Source of the DNA: CAMYMQ01 sp963730305
GTDB lineage: Bacteria > Pseudomonadota > Alphaproteobacteria > Bin65
NCBI GenBank assembly: GCA_963730305.1
Contig: CAVSRB010000001.1
Coordinates: forward strand, 186,001 to 250,000
Length of the DNA stretch: 64,000 nt
Direction: 5' to 3'
Shown: one piece after another, positions 57,690-64,000 of the stretch
Layout of the letters: each line of letters begins with the position of its first letter
Position numbering within the stretch: the first letter of the stretch is position 1
The notes under the pieces: generated by a model
The model's database searches: none
Told to the model about the DNA's origin: nothing
Seen by the model: only the letters and a program-made list of their open reading frames with translations
Translations under genes and position numbers: made by a program

Positions 57690-59915
57690 CTATCCGCGGG
57701 CGCGTTCGACCGAGCTTATCAGAGGGCTCGCCCGCAACGCTGCGATGATTTCGGTCAGATGGCGGACATCGTCAACCTGAACGTCCACCAGCATTTCGAA
57801 GAAATCGGTCGATCGGTTGACGATCTTGAGGTTGGAAATGTTGGCGTCGTTCTTGCCGATCACGGTCGACAGGTCGCCCAGGCTGCCCGGTTCGTTGGAG
57901 AGCATGACCTTGAGCCGGCCGATGTGCGGCTCCTCGATGGCGTCGAGGTTCCAGCTCAGGTCGAGCCAGCGTTCCGGCGTCTCGGCGAAGCTGTCCAGGG
58001 TCTCGCAGTCGATGGTGTGGACGGTGACGCCCTTGCCGGTGGTGACAATGCCGACAATCCGCTCGCCCGGCAGCGGGTGGCAGCAGCGGGCATAGTGCAG
58101 CGCCATGCCCGGGATCAGGCCCTTGATGCTGACGCCGCCCTCGGCGGCGCCCAGGCTGCCCGACGTCTCCTTCTGGCGCCGGCGCGGGCGCGTCAGAGCC
58201 GCGCCATTTGCTCGCTGCGGCTTGCGCTCCGGCGGGAAGACCGCGTCCAACACCTCGCGGCCGGTCAGGTGGCCGGCGCCGACCCGCACGAACACCTCTT
58301 CCGGGCTCTCGAGCTGGAGCGCCTCGGCCGCCTTGTCGATCGCCTTGTTGGTGACGCGGTGGTGGTCCTGGCGAAAGGCCTTTTCGAGGATCGCCTTGCC
58401 GAGGTCGTAATATTGCTGGCGCTGGAGGATGCGCACGAAACGCCGGACCCGTGCCCGCGCCTTGCCGGTGACGACGAAGCGCTCCCACTCCGGCGACGGC
58501 GTCTGCGCCCGCGACGTGACGATCTCGACCTGGTCGCCGTTGTGCAGCACGGTGCGCAGCGGCACCATCCGGCCGTTGACCTTGGCGCCGACGCAGCGAT
58601 CGCCGACCTCGGAATGGACCGCGTAGGCGAAATCGACCGGGGTCGCCTCGCTCGGCAGCGCGATCAGGTCGCCCTTGGGCGTGAAGCAGAAGACCTGGTC
58701 CTGGAACATCTCCAGCTTGGTGTGTTCCAGGAATTCCTCGGGTTCCGAGGCGTGTTCGAGGATGTCGAGCAGCTCGCGAATCCAGCGGTATTGGGTGCCG
58801 TCGCGGTGCTGGCCGGTGCCGGCCTTGCCGTTCCCCGATTTGCCGTTCCCCGCCTTGACGTGGCCGCTCTCCTTGTAATGCCAGTGCGCGGCGACGCCGA
58901 ATTCGGCGACCTCGTGCATCTCGTTGGTGCGGATCTGGATCTCGATGCGCTGGCGCTCCGGCCCGAATACGCTGGTGTGCAGCGAGCGGTAGCCATTGGG
59001 CTTGGGCACGCTGATGTAGTCCTTGAAGCGCGTCGGCACGACCGGATACTTGGCGTGGATGGTGCCCAGCGCCCGGTAGCAGTCCTGGATGTTCTTGACC
59101 ACGACCCGGAAGGCCATGATGTCCGAGAGCTGCTCGAACTCGACCGCCTTGCGCTGCATCTTCAGCCAGATCGAATAGGGCGTCTTCTCGCGGCCGGAGA
59201 CGGTCGCCCGGATATCCGCCTCTTCCATCGTGGTGCCGAGCTCGTCGAGGATCATCGGCACGAGGTTGCCGCCCTGCGCGCGCAGGTAGTCCAGGCGCCG
59301 GATGATCGAGGCGCGCGCGTCGGGGTTCAGCTCCTCGAAGGCGAGGTCGAGCAGCTCCTCCTGGAAGTCGCGCATGCCGATGCGCTCGGCGAGCGGGGCA
59401 TAGATCTCCGCCGTCTCCCGCGCGATGCGGCGGCGCTTGTCCGGGTCGTTGATGAACTTGAGCGTCCGCATGTTGTGGACGCGGTCGGCCAGCTTGACCA
59501 AGAGGACGCGCAGGTCCTCCGACATCGCCAGCAACAGCTTGCGGAAGTTCTCCGCCTGGCGGGCTTCGGCCGATTCGGCCTCGGCCGACTGGATCTCGAT
59601 GCGCGACAGCTTGGTGACGCCGTCGACCAGCTTGGCGATCTCCCGGCCGAACAGCCGTTCGATGTCCTCGAGGGTGGATTCGGTGTCCTCGACCGTGTCG
59701 TGGAGCAGCGCGGTGATGATCGACGCGCTGTCGAGCCGGTAGCGGGTCAGGATGCCCGCGACCTCGATCGGATGGGAGAAATAGGGGTCGCCGCTGGCCC
59801 GCACCTGCGAGCCGTGCGCCTTCATCGAATAGACGTAGGCGCGGTTGATCGCCTCCTCGTCCGCGCTCGGATCGTAGGAGCGGACCTTCTCGACCAGTTC
59901 GTATTGCCGCATCAT
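57690..59915 (-). CDS. bifunctional (p)ppGpp synthetase/hydrolase (Rsh)
   Basis: This RelA/SpoT-type enzyme controls the stringent response by making and degrading (p)ppGpp. The 741-residue protein has an HD hydrolase domain (about 40-200, with ALLHDTVEDT at H72-D73 and KLADRVHNMRTLKFI), a synthetase domain (about 235-370, with RFKDYISVPKPNGYRSLHTS near 296), a TGS domain (FTPKGDLIALPSEATPVDFA), a zinc-finger-like segment (LHYARCCHPLPGERIVGIVT) and a C-terminal ACT domain (LSNEPGSLGDLSTVIGKNDA). The RFKD motif (RxKD class) and intact HD mark it as bifunctional. A glycine-rich stretch of GNGK-type repeats is inserted near residues 353-370. It follows rpoZ, the usual rpoZ-spoT order. Confidence 0.96.
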   Translation of the reverse strand: MMRQYELVEKVRSYDPSADEEAINRAYVYSMKAHGSQVRASGDPYFSHPIEVAGILTRYRLDSASIITALLHDTVEDTESTLEDIERLFGREIAKLVDGVTKLSRIEIQSAEAESAEARQAENFRKLLLAMSEDLRVLLVKLADRVHNMRTLKFINDPDKRRRIARETAEIYAPLAERIGMRDFQEELLDLAFEELNPDARASIIRRLDYLRAQGGNLVPMILDELGTTMEEADIRATVSGREKTPYSIWLKMQRKAVEFEQLSDIMAFRVVVKNIQDCYRALGTIHAKYPVVPTRFKDYISVPKPNGYRSLHTSVFGPERQRIEIQIRTNEMHEVAEFGVAAHWHYKESGHVKAGNGKSGNGKAGTGQHRDGTQYRWIRELLDILEHASEPEEFLEHTKLEMFQDQVFCFTPKGDLIALPSEATPVDFAYAVHSEVGDRCVGAKVNGRMVPLRTVLHNGDQVEIVTSRAQTPSPEWERFVVTGKARARVRRFVRILQRQQYYDLGKAILEKAFRQDHHRVTNKAIDKAAEALQLESPEEVFVRVGAGHLTGREVLDAVFPPERKPQRANGAALTRPRRRQKETSGSLGAAEGGVSIKGLIPGMALHYARCCHPLPGERIVGIVTTGKGVTVHTIDCETLDSFAETPERWLDLSWNLDAIEEPHIGRLKVMLSNEPGSLGDLSTVIGKNDANISNLKIVNRSTDFFEMLVDVQVDDVRHLTEIIAALRASPLISSVERARG

Positions 59916-60011
59916 GGGCGCCTCACTGCACCCATGACCGAGGGGACGCGCCGCGTCGGGGCGTCTATCCGGCGGTCGTTCCGCGGAAGAGTGCGCCCAT
60001 CGCGGACCAGG

Positions 60012-60422
60012 TCATTCCTCCTCGTCCGCCGCCGGTGTCTCGCCCTCGGCTTCGCCGCTTTCCGCTTCTTCGCCTTCGGTCTCGGCGTCCGCGCTGGCGG
60101 CGGCCTTCTGCTCCTCGGCGGCGCCGGGGCCGAGGATGGTCGCGTCCGCCTGGAGCGATTCCATCGCCTCGGCGTCCTCTTCGAGGTCGTCGCTCGGATG
60201 GTGCTTCTGCAGGCCCAGGATCAGGCTCTCCTGCAGGGTGTCGAGGGTCACCGTGTCCTCGGCGATCTCACGCAGGGCGACGACGGGGTTCTTGTCGTTG
60301 TCGCGATCGAGGGTCTCGACCGCCCCGGACGAGATGTCGCGCGCCCGCTGCGCCGCGTACATCACGAGGTTGAATCGATTTGGCACCTTGAGGACGCAGT
60401 CCTCAACCGTCACACGAGCCAT
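60012..60422 (-). CDS. rpoZ: RNA polymerase omega subunit
   Basis: Omega helps fold beta-prime and, in proteobacteria, forms part of a ppGpp site on RNA polymerase. The 136-residue protein has the core MARVTVEDCVLKVPNRFNLV, then MYAAQRARDISSGAVETLDR, NPVVALREIAEDTV, followed by a 65-residue acidic alanine-rich tail, longer than in most species. GGGAGA precedes the ATG. It has a good promoter immediately upstream and lies 96 bases before rsh, linking polymerase and alarmone genes. Confidence 0.95.
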   Translation of the reverse strand: MARVTVEDCVLKVPNRFNLVMYAAQRARDISSGAVETLDRDNDKNPVVALREIAEDTVTLDTLQESLILGLQKHHPSDDLEEDAEAMESLQADATILGPGAAEEQKAAASADAETEGEEAESGEAEGETPAADEEE

Positions 60423-60459
60423 AAGGCCGTCTCCCGATTAAGCGGAAAATGTTCATGGT

Positions 60460-60488
60460 TATATATTTGCGACCGGCCCCAGAAGCAA
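60460..60488 (-). promoter_or_regulatory. sigma70 promoter for rpoZ operon
   Basis: On the minus strand TTGCTT (60488-60483) is followed after exactly 17 bases by TATATA (60465-60460). Transcription would begin near 60453, about 30 bases before the rpoZ ATG. The match and position are good. The run down to parC has only short gaps, so this promoter may serve all of it. Confidence 0.7.
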
Positions 60489-60544
60489 GGCGGCGCACGA
60501 TTTTCCTAGAGCCGAATTGTCGCGTGGTCTTGGCCGCGCGGCGG

Positions 60545-61039
60545 CTAGTCCAGCGGCGCGATCGGCGGCTGGTCGCCCGACGCCGCGATCAGCTCGGACA
60601 CCGATCGTCGACTGACCGGGTGGCGCCAGTCCGGCGCGACGTCGGCGAGCGGGCACAGCACGAACAGCCGGGCGTGGGCGCGGGGATGGGGCAGGACCAG
60701 GCCGTCGGCCCCGTTCCGGACCACGCCGTGATAGTCGATCAGGTCGAGATCCAGCGTCCGCGCCGCGTTGCGGACGGTGCGCACCCGCCCGGCGGCGCGC
60801 TCCACGGCGTGCAGGGCGGTCAGCAGGGCGCGCGGATCGAGCGTGGTCTCCACCGCCGCGACCCCGTTGACGAAGTCGGGCTGGTCGGACGGTGGATCGG
60901 GCGGCGTCCGGTACCAGCGCGACACCGCCACCGGGTGGACGCCGGCCGCATCGAGCCGCGCCAGCGCCCGCTCGCAGGTCTCCCTCGGCGGCGCGCCGTC
61001 GGGGCCCGGCAGGTTCGCACCCAGCGCGATCAGGATCAT
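60545..61039 (-). CDS. folK: 2-amino-4-hydroxy-6-hydroxymethyldihydropteridine pyrophosphokinase
   Basis: FolK transfers pyrophosphate to 6-hydroxymethyl-dihydropterin in folate synthesis. The 164-residue product begins MILIALGANLPGPDGAPPRE and has VSRWYRTPPDPPSDQPDFVN, GVAAVETTL, AVERAAGRVRTVRNAARTLD with the family arginines and the metal aspartates in LDLDLIDY, and VLPHPRAHARLFVLCPLADV. The start is the ATG at 61039; the open frame upstream lacks family sequence. It is divergent from the NYN gene and upstream of rpoZ. Confidence 0.95.
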   Translation of the reverse strand: MILIALGANLPGPDGAPPRETCERALARLDAAGVHPVAVSRWYRTPPDPPSDQPDFVNGVAAVETTLDPRALLTALHAVERAAGRVRTVRNAARTLDLDLIDYHGVVRNGADGLVLPHPRAHARLFVLCPLADVAPDWRHPVSRRSVSELIAASGDQPPIAPLD

Positions 61040-61187
61040 CGCGACAAACGCTCGGCTGAGACGCCTCACAGCCCTTGCCCCCCGCGGAAAACCGGCATAG
61101 TTAACCGCCATCCGAGTACCGGTACCTGCCTTCTTCCGCTTTCGGCACGCCGGATTGTTATTCTTCGAATCATTAAGGACCCTCCCG

Positions 61188-61823
61188 ATGCCCCCAGCCA
61201 ATCTCAACATTTACAGCGAGGAACGCGTCGCGATCTTCATCGACGGCTCGAATCTCTACGCCGCGGCGCGCGCGCTGAATTTCGATATCGACTACAAGCG
61301 GCTGCTCGAATTCTTCTCGTCCCGCGCCCGGCTCGTCCGGGCTTTCTATTACACGGCGCTGATCGAGGATCAGGAATATTCCCCGATCCGGCCGCTGGTC
61401 GATTGGCTCGACTACAACGGCTACACCATGGTCACCAAGCCGACCAAGGAATTCACCGATTCCCAAGGGCGGCGCAAGATCAAGGGCAACATGGACATCG
61501 AGCTCGCCATCGACGTGATGGAGATGGCCGAGCGGCTCGACCACATCGTCCTGTTCTCCGGCGACGGCGACTTCCGCCGGCTGGTCGAGGCGGTCCAGCG
61601 CAAGGGCGTGCGGGTCACCGTCGCCAGCACGATCAAGTCCCAGCCCCCGATGGTCGCCGACGAGCTGCGCCGGCAGGCCGACATCTTCCTGGAGCTCTCC
61701 GACCTCGCCGACGACATCGCCCGCGACCCGCGCGACCGGCCGCCGCGCCGCGAACGGTTCGACGAGAACGAGGACGGCGACGTGCTCGAGGACGAGGACG
61801 ACGACGTCTACGAGCCCGCGTAG
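61188..61823 (+). CDS. NYN domain-containing protein (LabA/DUF88-like)
   Basis: This 211-residue protein has a PIN-like NYN nuclease fold. The three acidic motifs are visible: RVAIFIDGSNLYAAARALNF, KIKGNMDIELAIDVMEMAER, and IVLFSGDGDFRRLVEAVQRK. The C-terminus is a charged tail (RERFDENEDGDVLEDEDDD). Proteins of this type are conserved next to folK in alphaproteobacteria and are presumed RNases, but the substrate is unknown. The start is the ATG at 61188 with AAGGA upstream. The uracil-DNA glycosylase gene follows after 21 bases. Confidence 0.9.
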   Translation: MPPANLNIYSEERVAIFIDGSNLYAAARALNFDIDYKRLLEFFSSRARLVRAFYYTALIEDQEYSPIRPLVDWLDYNGYTMVTKPTKEFTDSQGRRKIKGNMDIELAIDVMEMAERLDHIVLFSGDGDFRRLVEAVQRKGVRVTVASTIKSQPPMVADELRRQADIFLELSDLADDIARDPRDRPPRRERFDENEDGDVLEDEDDDVYEPA

Positions 61824-61844
61824 ACGTATCCCCGAAACGTCGCC

Positions 61845-62495
61845 GTGGCGCCCGCGCCCGAGCAACCCGGCCGCGACTGCGGGCTGTGCCCCCGGCTGGT
61901 CGGCTTTCGCCTCGACAATCGCCGGACGGAGCCGGACTGGCACAACGCCCCCGTCCCGTCCTTCGGCGCGCTCGACGCGCGGCTGCTGATCGTCGGCCTC
62001 GCCCCGGGCCTGCGCGGAGCCAACCGCACCGGCCGGCCGTTCACCGGCGACTATGCCGGCGACCTGCTCTACGCCACCCTGCTCAAGTTCGGCTTCGCCC
62101 GCGGCGACTACGACCGCCGCGCCGACGACGGCCTCGCCCTCGCCGACTGCCGGATCACCAACGCCGTACGCTGCGTGCCGCCGGAGAACAAGCCGACCGG
62201 CCCCGAGATCAACGCCTGCCGGCCTTTCCTGGCGGCGGAGATCGCGGCGATGCCCCGGCTCCGGACGATCCTGGCGCTCGGCGCGGTCGCCCACACCGCC
62301 GCGCTGCGGACCCTGGGCGCGACCGTCGCCCGCCACAAGTTCGGCCACGGCGCCTGGCACGACCTGGGCGGCGACCGCCCGGCGCTCGTCGACAGCTACC
62401 ATTGCTCCCGCTACAACACCAATACGGGCAAGCTGACGACGCCGATGTTCGAGCAGGTCTTCGCCGCCGTCCGGGAACGCCTGCCCGCAGCCTGA
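61845..62495 (+). CDS. type 5 uracil-DNA glycosylase (UDGb), [4Fe-4S]
   Basis: This enzyme removes uracil and related deaminated bases from DNA. The 216-residue product has the cluster cysteines C12 and C15 (CGLCPRLVGFR) and C110 and C125 (NAVRCVPPENKPTGPEINAC), the type 5 motif LAPGLRGANRTGRPFTGDYA, and the second motif DSYHCSRYNTNTGKLTT. In place of the catalytic Asp or Asn of other types the first motif has the GLAPGxxGANRTG pattern known for UDGb. The start is a GTG at 61845. It is co-directional with the NYN gene. Confidence 0.92.
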   Translation: MAPAPEQPGRDCGLCPRLVGFRLDNRRTEPDWHNAPVPSFGALDARLLIVGLAPGLRGANRTGRPFTGDYAGDLLYATLLKFGFARGDYDRRADDGLALADCRITNAVRCVPPENKPTGPEINACRPFLAAEIAAMPRLRTILALGAVAHTAALRTLGATVARHKFGHGAWHDLGGDRPALVDSYHCSRYNTNTGKLTTPMFEQVFAAVRERLPAA

Positions 62496-62589
62496 TCCGG
62501 GCACGCTTCACCGGCACCATCCGCCCCTCGCCGACACCCGATCTCGCGGACCCCCGCGCCGCCATCGAGCGGCCGCCCCCGGACGCGTC

Positions 62590-62623
62590 TTGACATCCGA
62601 ATATATTTTATATCTAAAATATT
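62590..62623 (+). promoter_or_regulatory. promoter with perfect inverted-repeat operator before the Old Yellow Enzyme gene
   Basis: A perfect -35 TTGACA lies at 62590-62595. An AT-rich inverted repeat, ATATTTTA-TATC-TAAAATAT (62603-62622), spans the -10 position. TCTAAA (17 bases after the -35) or TAAAAT (19 bases) could be the -10 itself. A dimeric repressor bound there would block transcription. The start codon is about 30 bases downstream. Confidence 0.65.
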
Positions 62624-62653
62624 GAGACTTAAAATAAACGGGAATATCGGACC

Positions 62654-64000
62654 ATGTGGAAGCCGCCGGAACGGATCAAATACGAACCCGCCACTGGCCA
62701 CTGGCCGACCGCGGCGGAAGCCGAGAATTCCCTGCTGTTTAGCCCGGTCGAGGTCGGTCCGATCACGCTCGAGCAGCGCACCTGGGTGCCCGCGATGGTG
62801 CCGTGGCGCGCCACCGAGGACGGCTTCGTCAGCGACGACGTGCTCGAATGGTATGAGCGCTTCGCCGAGGGCCGGCCCGGCGCGATCGTGATCGAGGCGA
62901 CCGGCATCCGCGACATCCCGAGCGGCCCGCTGCTGCGCATCGGCGACGACCGCTTCGTCCCGGGCCTGAAGGAGCTCGCCGACACGGTCCACCGCGCCAG
63001 CGAGGGCCACACCCGGCTGTTCATCCAGTGCATCGACTTCATGGCGATCCGCCGCCGCCCGGACCCGGCCAAGTATTTCGAGCGCTTCCTGCGGATCACC
63101 GACGAGCATCGCGCCAAGCTGGGCGCCGAGGACTGGCCGGAAGAGCAGGTCCGGGCCCATCTCGCCGGCCTGCCCGACGAGGCGCTCGACACGATCCTCG
63201 ACGCGCGCGAGCTCGAATCCCTGCGCATGGGCTATCGCGAGCGGGTCACCGACACCCACCTGCCCCATATCCGCGACCTGCCCCAGGTCATGCCCGAGCT
63301 GTTCGCCCAGGCGGCGCGCCGCGCCCGCGAGGCCGGCATCGACGGGGTCGAGCTGCACTACGCCCACGCCTATACGATGGCCTCCTTCCTCTCGCGCACC
63401 AACAATCGCGACGACGGCTACGGCGGCTCGCCCGAGAACCGCGTCCGGCTGCCGCTCGAAGTGTTCAAAGCGGTCCGCGCCGAGGTCGGCGACGACTACC
63501 CGGTCGGCTGCCGCTTCCTCGCCGACGAATGCATCGACGGCGGCTCGACGGTCGAGGACACCGCCTACTACGGGGTCGAGTTCGCCCGCGCCGGCATGGA
63601 TTTCCTGTCGCTGTCGCGCGGCGGCCGGTTCGAGGACGCCCAGCAGCCCCACGTCGGCGAGGCCGCCTACCCCTACACCGGGCGCAGCGGCTACGAGTGC
63701 ATGCCGGCCTATATCTCCGACGAGAAGGGCCCGTTCGGCCGCAACGTCGAGCCGGCCACCGCCATCCGCAAGGCGATCCGCGACGCTGGCTTCGAGACCC
63801 CGGTCGCCGTCGCGGGCGGCGTCCACGACTTCGAGTTCGCCGAGGAAATGTTGAAGACCGGCGCCGCCGATATCGTCGGCTCGGCGCGCCAGTCGCTGGC
63901 CGACCCCGACTGGTTCCTCAAGATACGCACCGGCCACGGCGACGCCGTGCGGATCTGCGAGTACACCAACTACTGCGAAGGGCTCGACCAGAAGCACAAG
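62654..64000 (+). CDS. NADH:flavin oxidoreductase / Old Yellow Enzyme family protein (C-terminus beyond window)
   Basis: The frame opens at ATG 62654 (MWKPPERIKYEPATGHWPTA) and stays open to the window end, giving 449 visible residues. OYE-type FMN barrel blocks are SPVEVGPITLEQRTWVPAMV, ARREAGIDGVELHYAHAYTM with substrate-site histidines, SFLSRTNNRDDGYGGSPENR, and the FMN-phosphate strands TPVAVAGGVHDFEFAEEML and GAADIVGSARQSLADPDWFL. Cysteines in RICEYTNYCEGL near the cut end could begin an iron-sulfur segment as in the longer 2,4-dienoyl-CoA reductase class, but the ending is not seen. The substrate is unknown. A repressor-type operator lies just upstream, so inducible expression is likely. 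Confidence 0.9.
   Translation, partial: MWKPPERIKYEPATGHWPTAAEAENSLLFSPVEVGPITLEQRTWVPAMVPWRATEDGFVSDDVLEWYERFAEGRPGAIVIEATGIRDIPSGPLLRIGDDRFVPGLKELADTVHRASEGHTRLFIQCIDFMAIRRRPDPAKYFERFLRITDEHRAKLGAEDWPEEQVRAHLAGLPDEALDTILDARELESLRMGYRERVTDTHLPHIRDLPQVMPELFAQAARRAREAGIDGVELHYAHAYTMASFLSRTNNRDDGYGGSPENRVRLPLEVFKAVRAEVGDDYPVGCRFLADECIDGGSTVEDTAYYGVEFARAGMDFLSLSRGGRFEDAQQPHVGEAAYPYTGRSGYECMPAYISDEKGPFGRNVEPATAIRKAIRDAGFETPVAVAGGVHDFEFAEEMLKTGAADIVGSARQSLADPDWFLKIRTGHGDAVRICEYTNYCEGLDQKHK

Noticed and set aside
57003..60509. 1168-codon plus-strand frame opposite pdxJ, rsh and rpoZ
   Set aside because: Same antisense effect; no recognisable domain, and the minus-strand genes are certain.

Overview
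This is a GC-rich chromosomal window from an alphaproteobacterium, most likely Rhodospirillales-like. The evidence is a MucR/Ros-type regulator, the folK-rpoZ-rsh-pdxJ-acpS-lepB-rnc-era-recO gene order, a ubiquinol-cytochrome c chaperone beside yceD-rpmF-plsX, Bpt leucyltransferase, an H+-pyrophosphatase, and RNase E with an acidic insert in its S1 domain. The genus cannot be told from the sequence. I found no tRNA, rRNA, CRISPR array, insertion sequence, prophage or plasmid gene. The content is core metabolism plus two solute uptake systems.

Layout. 1-2267 (-): cytochrome bc1 chaperone, yceD, rpmF and plsX (cut by the window edge). 2418-2906 (+): bamE, ending in a terminator shared with the convergent hppA (3003-5099, -). 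5326-12501 (-): an operon-like run rpiB-glyA-nrdR-ribD-ribE-ribBX-ribH-nusB-thiL that joins serine/glycine one-carbon metabolism, riboflavin synthesis and thiamine salvage. 12502-13360: an AT-rich island and a mucR-like gene. 13489-19235 (-): a complete branched-chain amino acid type ABC importer (livH-M-G-F, a DUF6867 membrane protein and the binding protein). 19425-28261 (-): amiC-type amidase, two tandem class A penicillin-binding proteins, prfB with its programmed frameshift, and an SDR protein. 28425-31461 (+): RNase E behind a long hairpin-rich leader. 31503-37651: aminotransferase, M48 periplasmic protease plus DsbA-like protein, AraC regulator and an unknown probable outer-membrane protein. 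38123-40684 (+): reverse transsulfuration pair cbs and cystathionine gamma-lyase. 40595-43190 (-): acyl-CoA dehydrogenase, flavin reductase and Mpo1-like protein. 43493-50800 (+): bpt and a TRAP transporter with two binding proteins and large DctQ/DctM subunits. 50847-61039 (-): folK, then rpoZ-rsh-pdxJ-acpS-lepB-rnc-era-recO-parC. 61188-64000 (+): NYN protein, type 5 uracil-DNA glycosylase and an Old Yellow Enzyme family protein (cut by the window edge).

Four otherwise intact genes (livG, rne, the cystathionine lyase gene and parC) are each broken by one base. Each is restored to a family-typical length and C-terminus by one single-base change in or beside a short run. I read these as base-level errors in the assembly rather than four pseudogenes, and give corrected gene extents.

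No clearly new multi-gene system is visible. The most unusual items are: a TRAP transporter whose DctM carries a tail of about 330 residues predicted to be coiled coil and whose first binding protein lacks the family's ligand-binding arginine; a RibB protein fused to a RibA-like domain without zinc cysteines; three copies of a 14-bp motif before cbs; a perfect inverted repeat over the promoter of the Old Yellow Enzyme gene; the RNase E leader; and an AraC regulator next to an unknown barrel-like protein.
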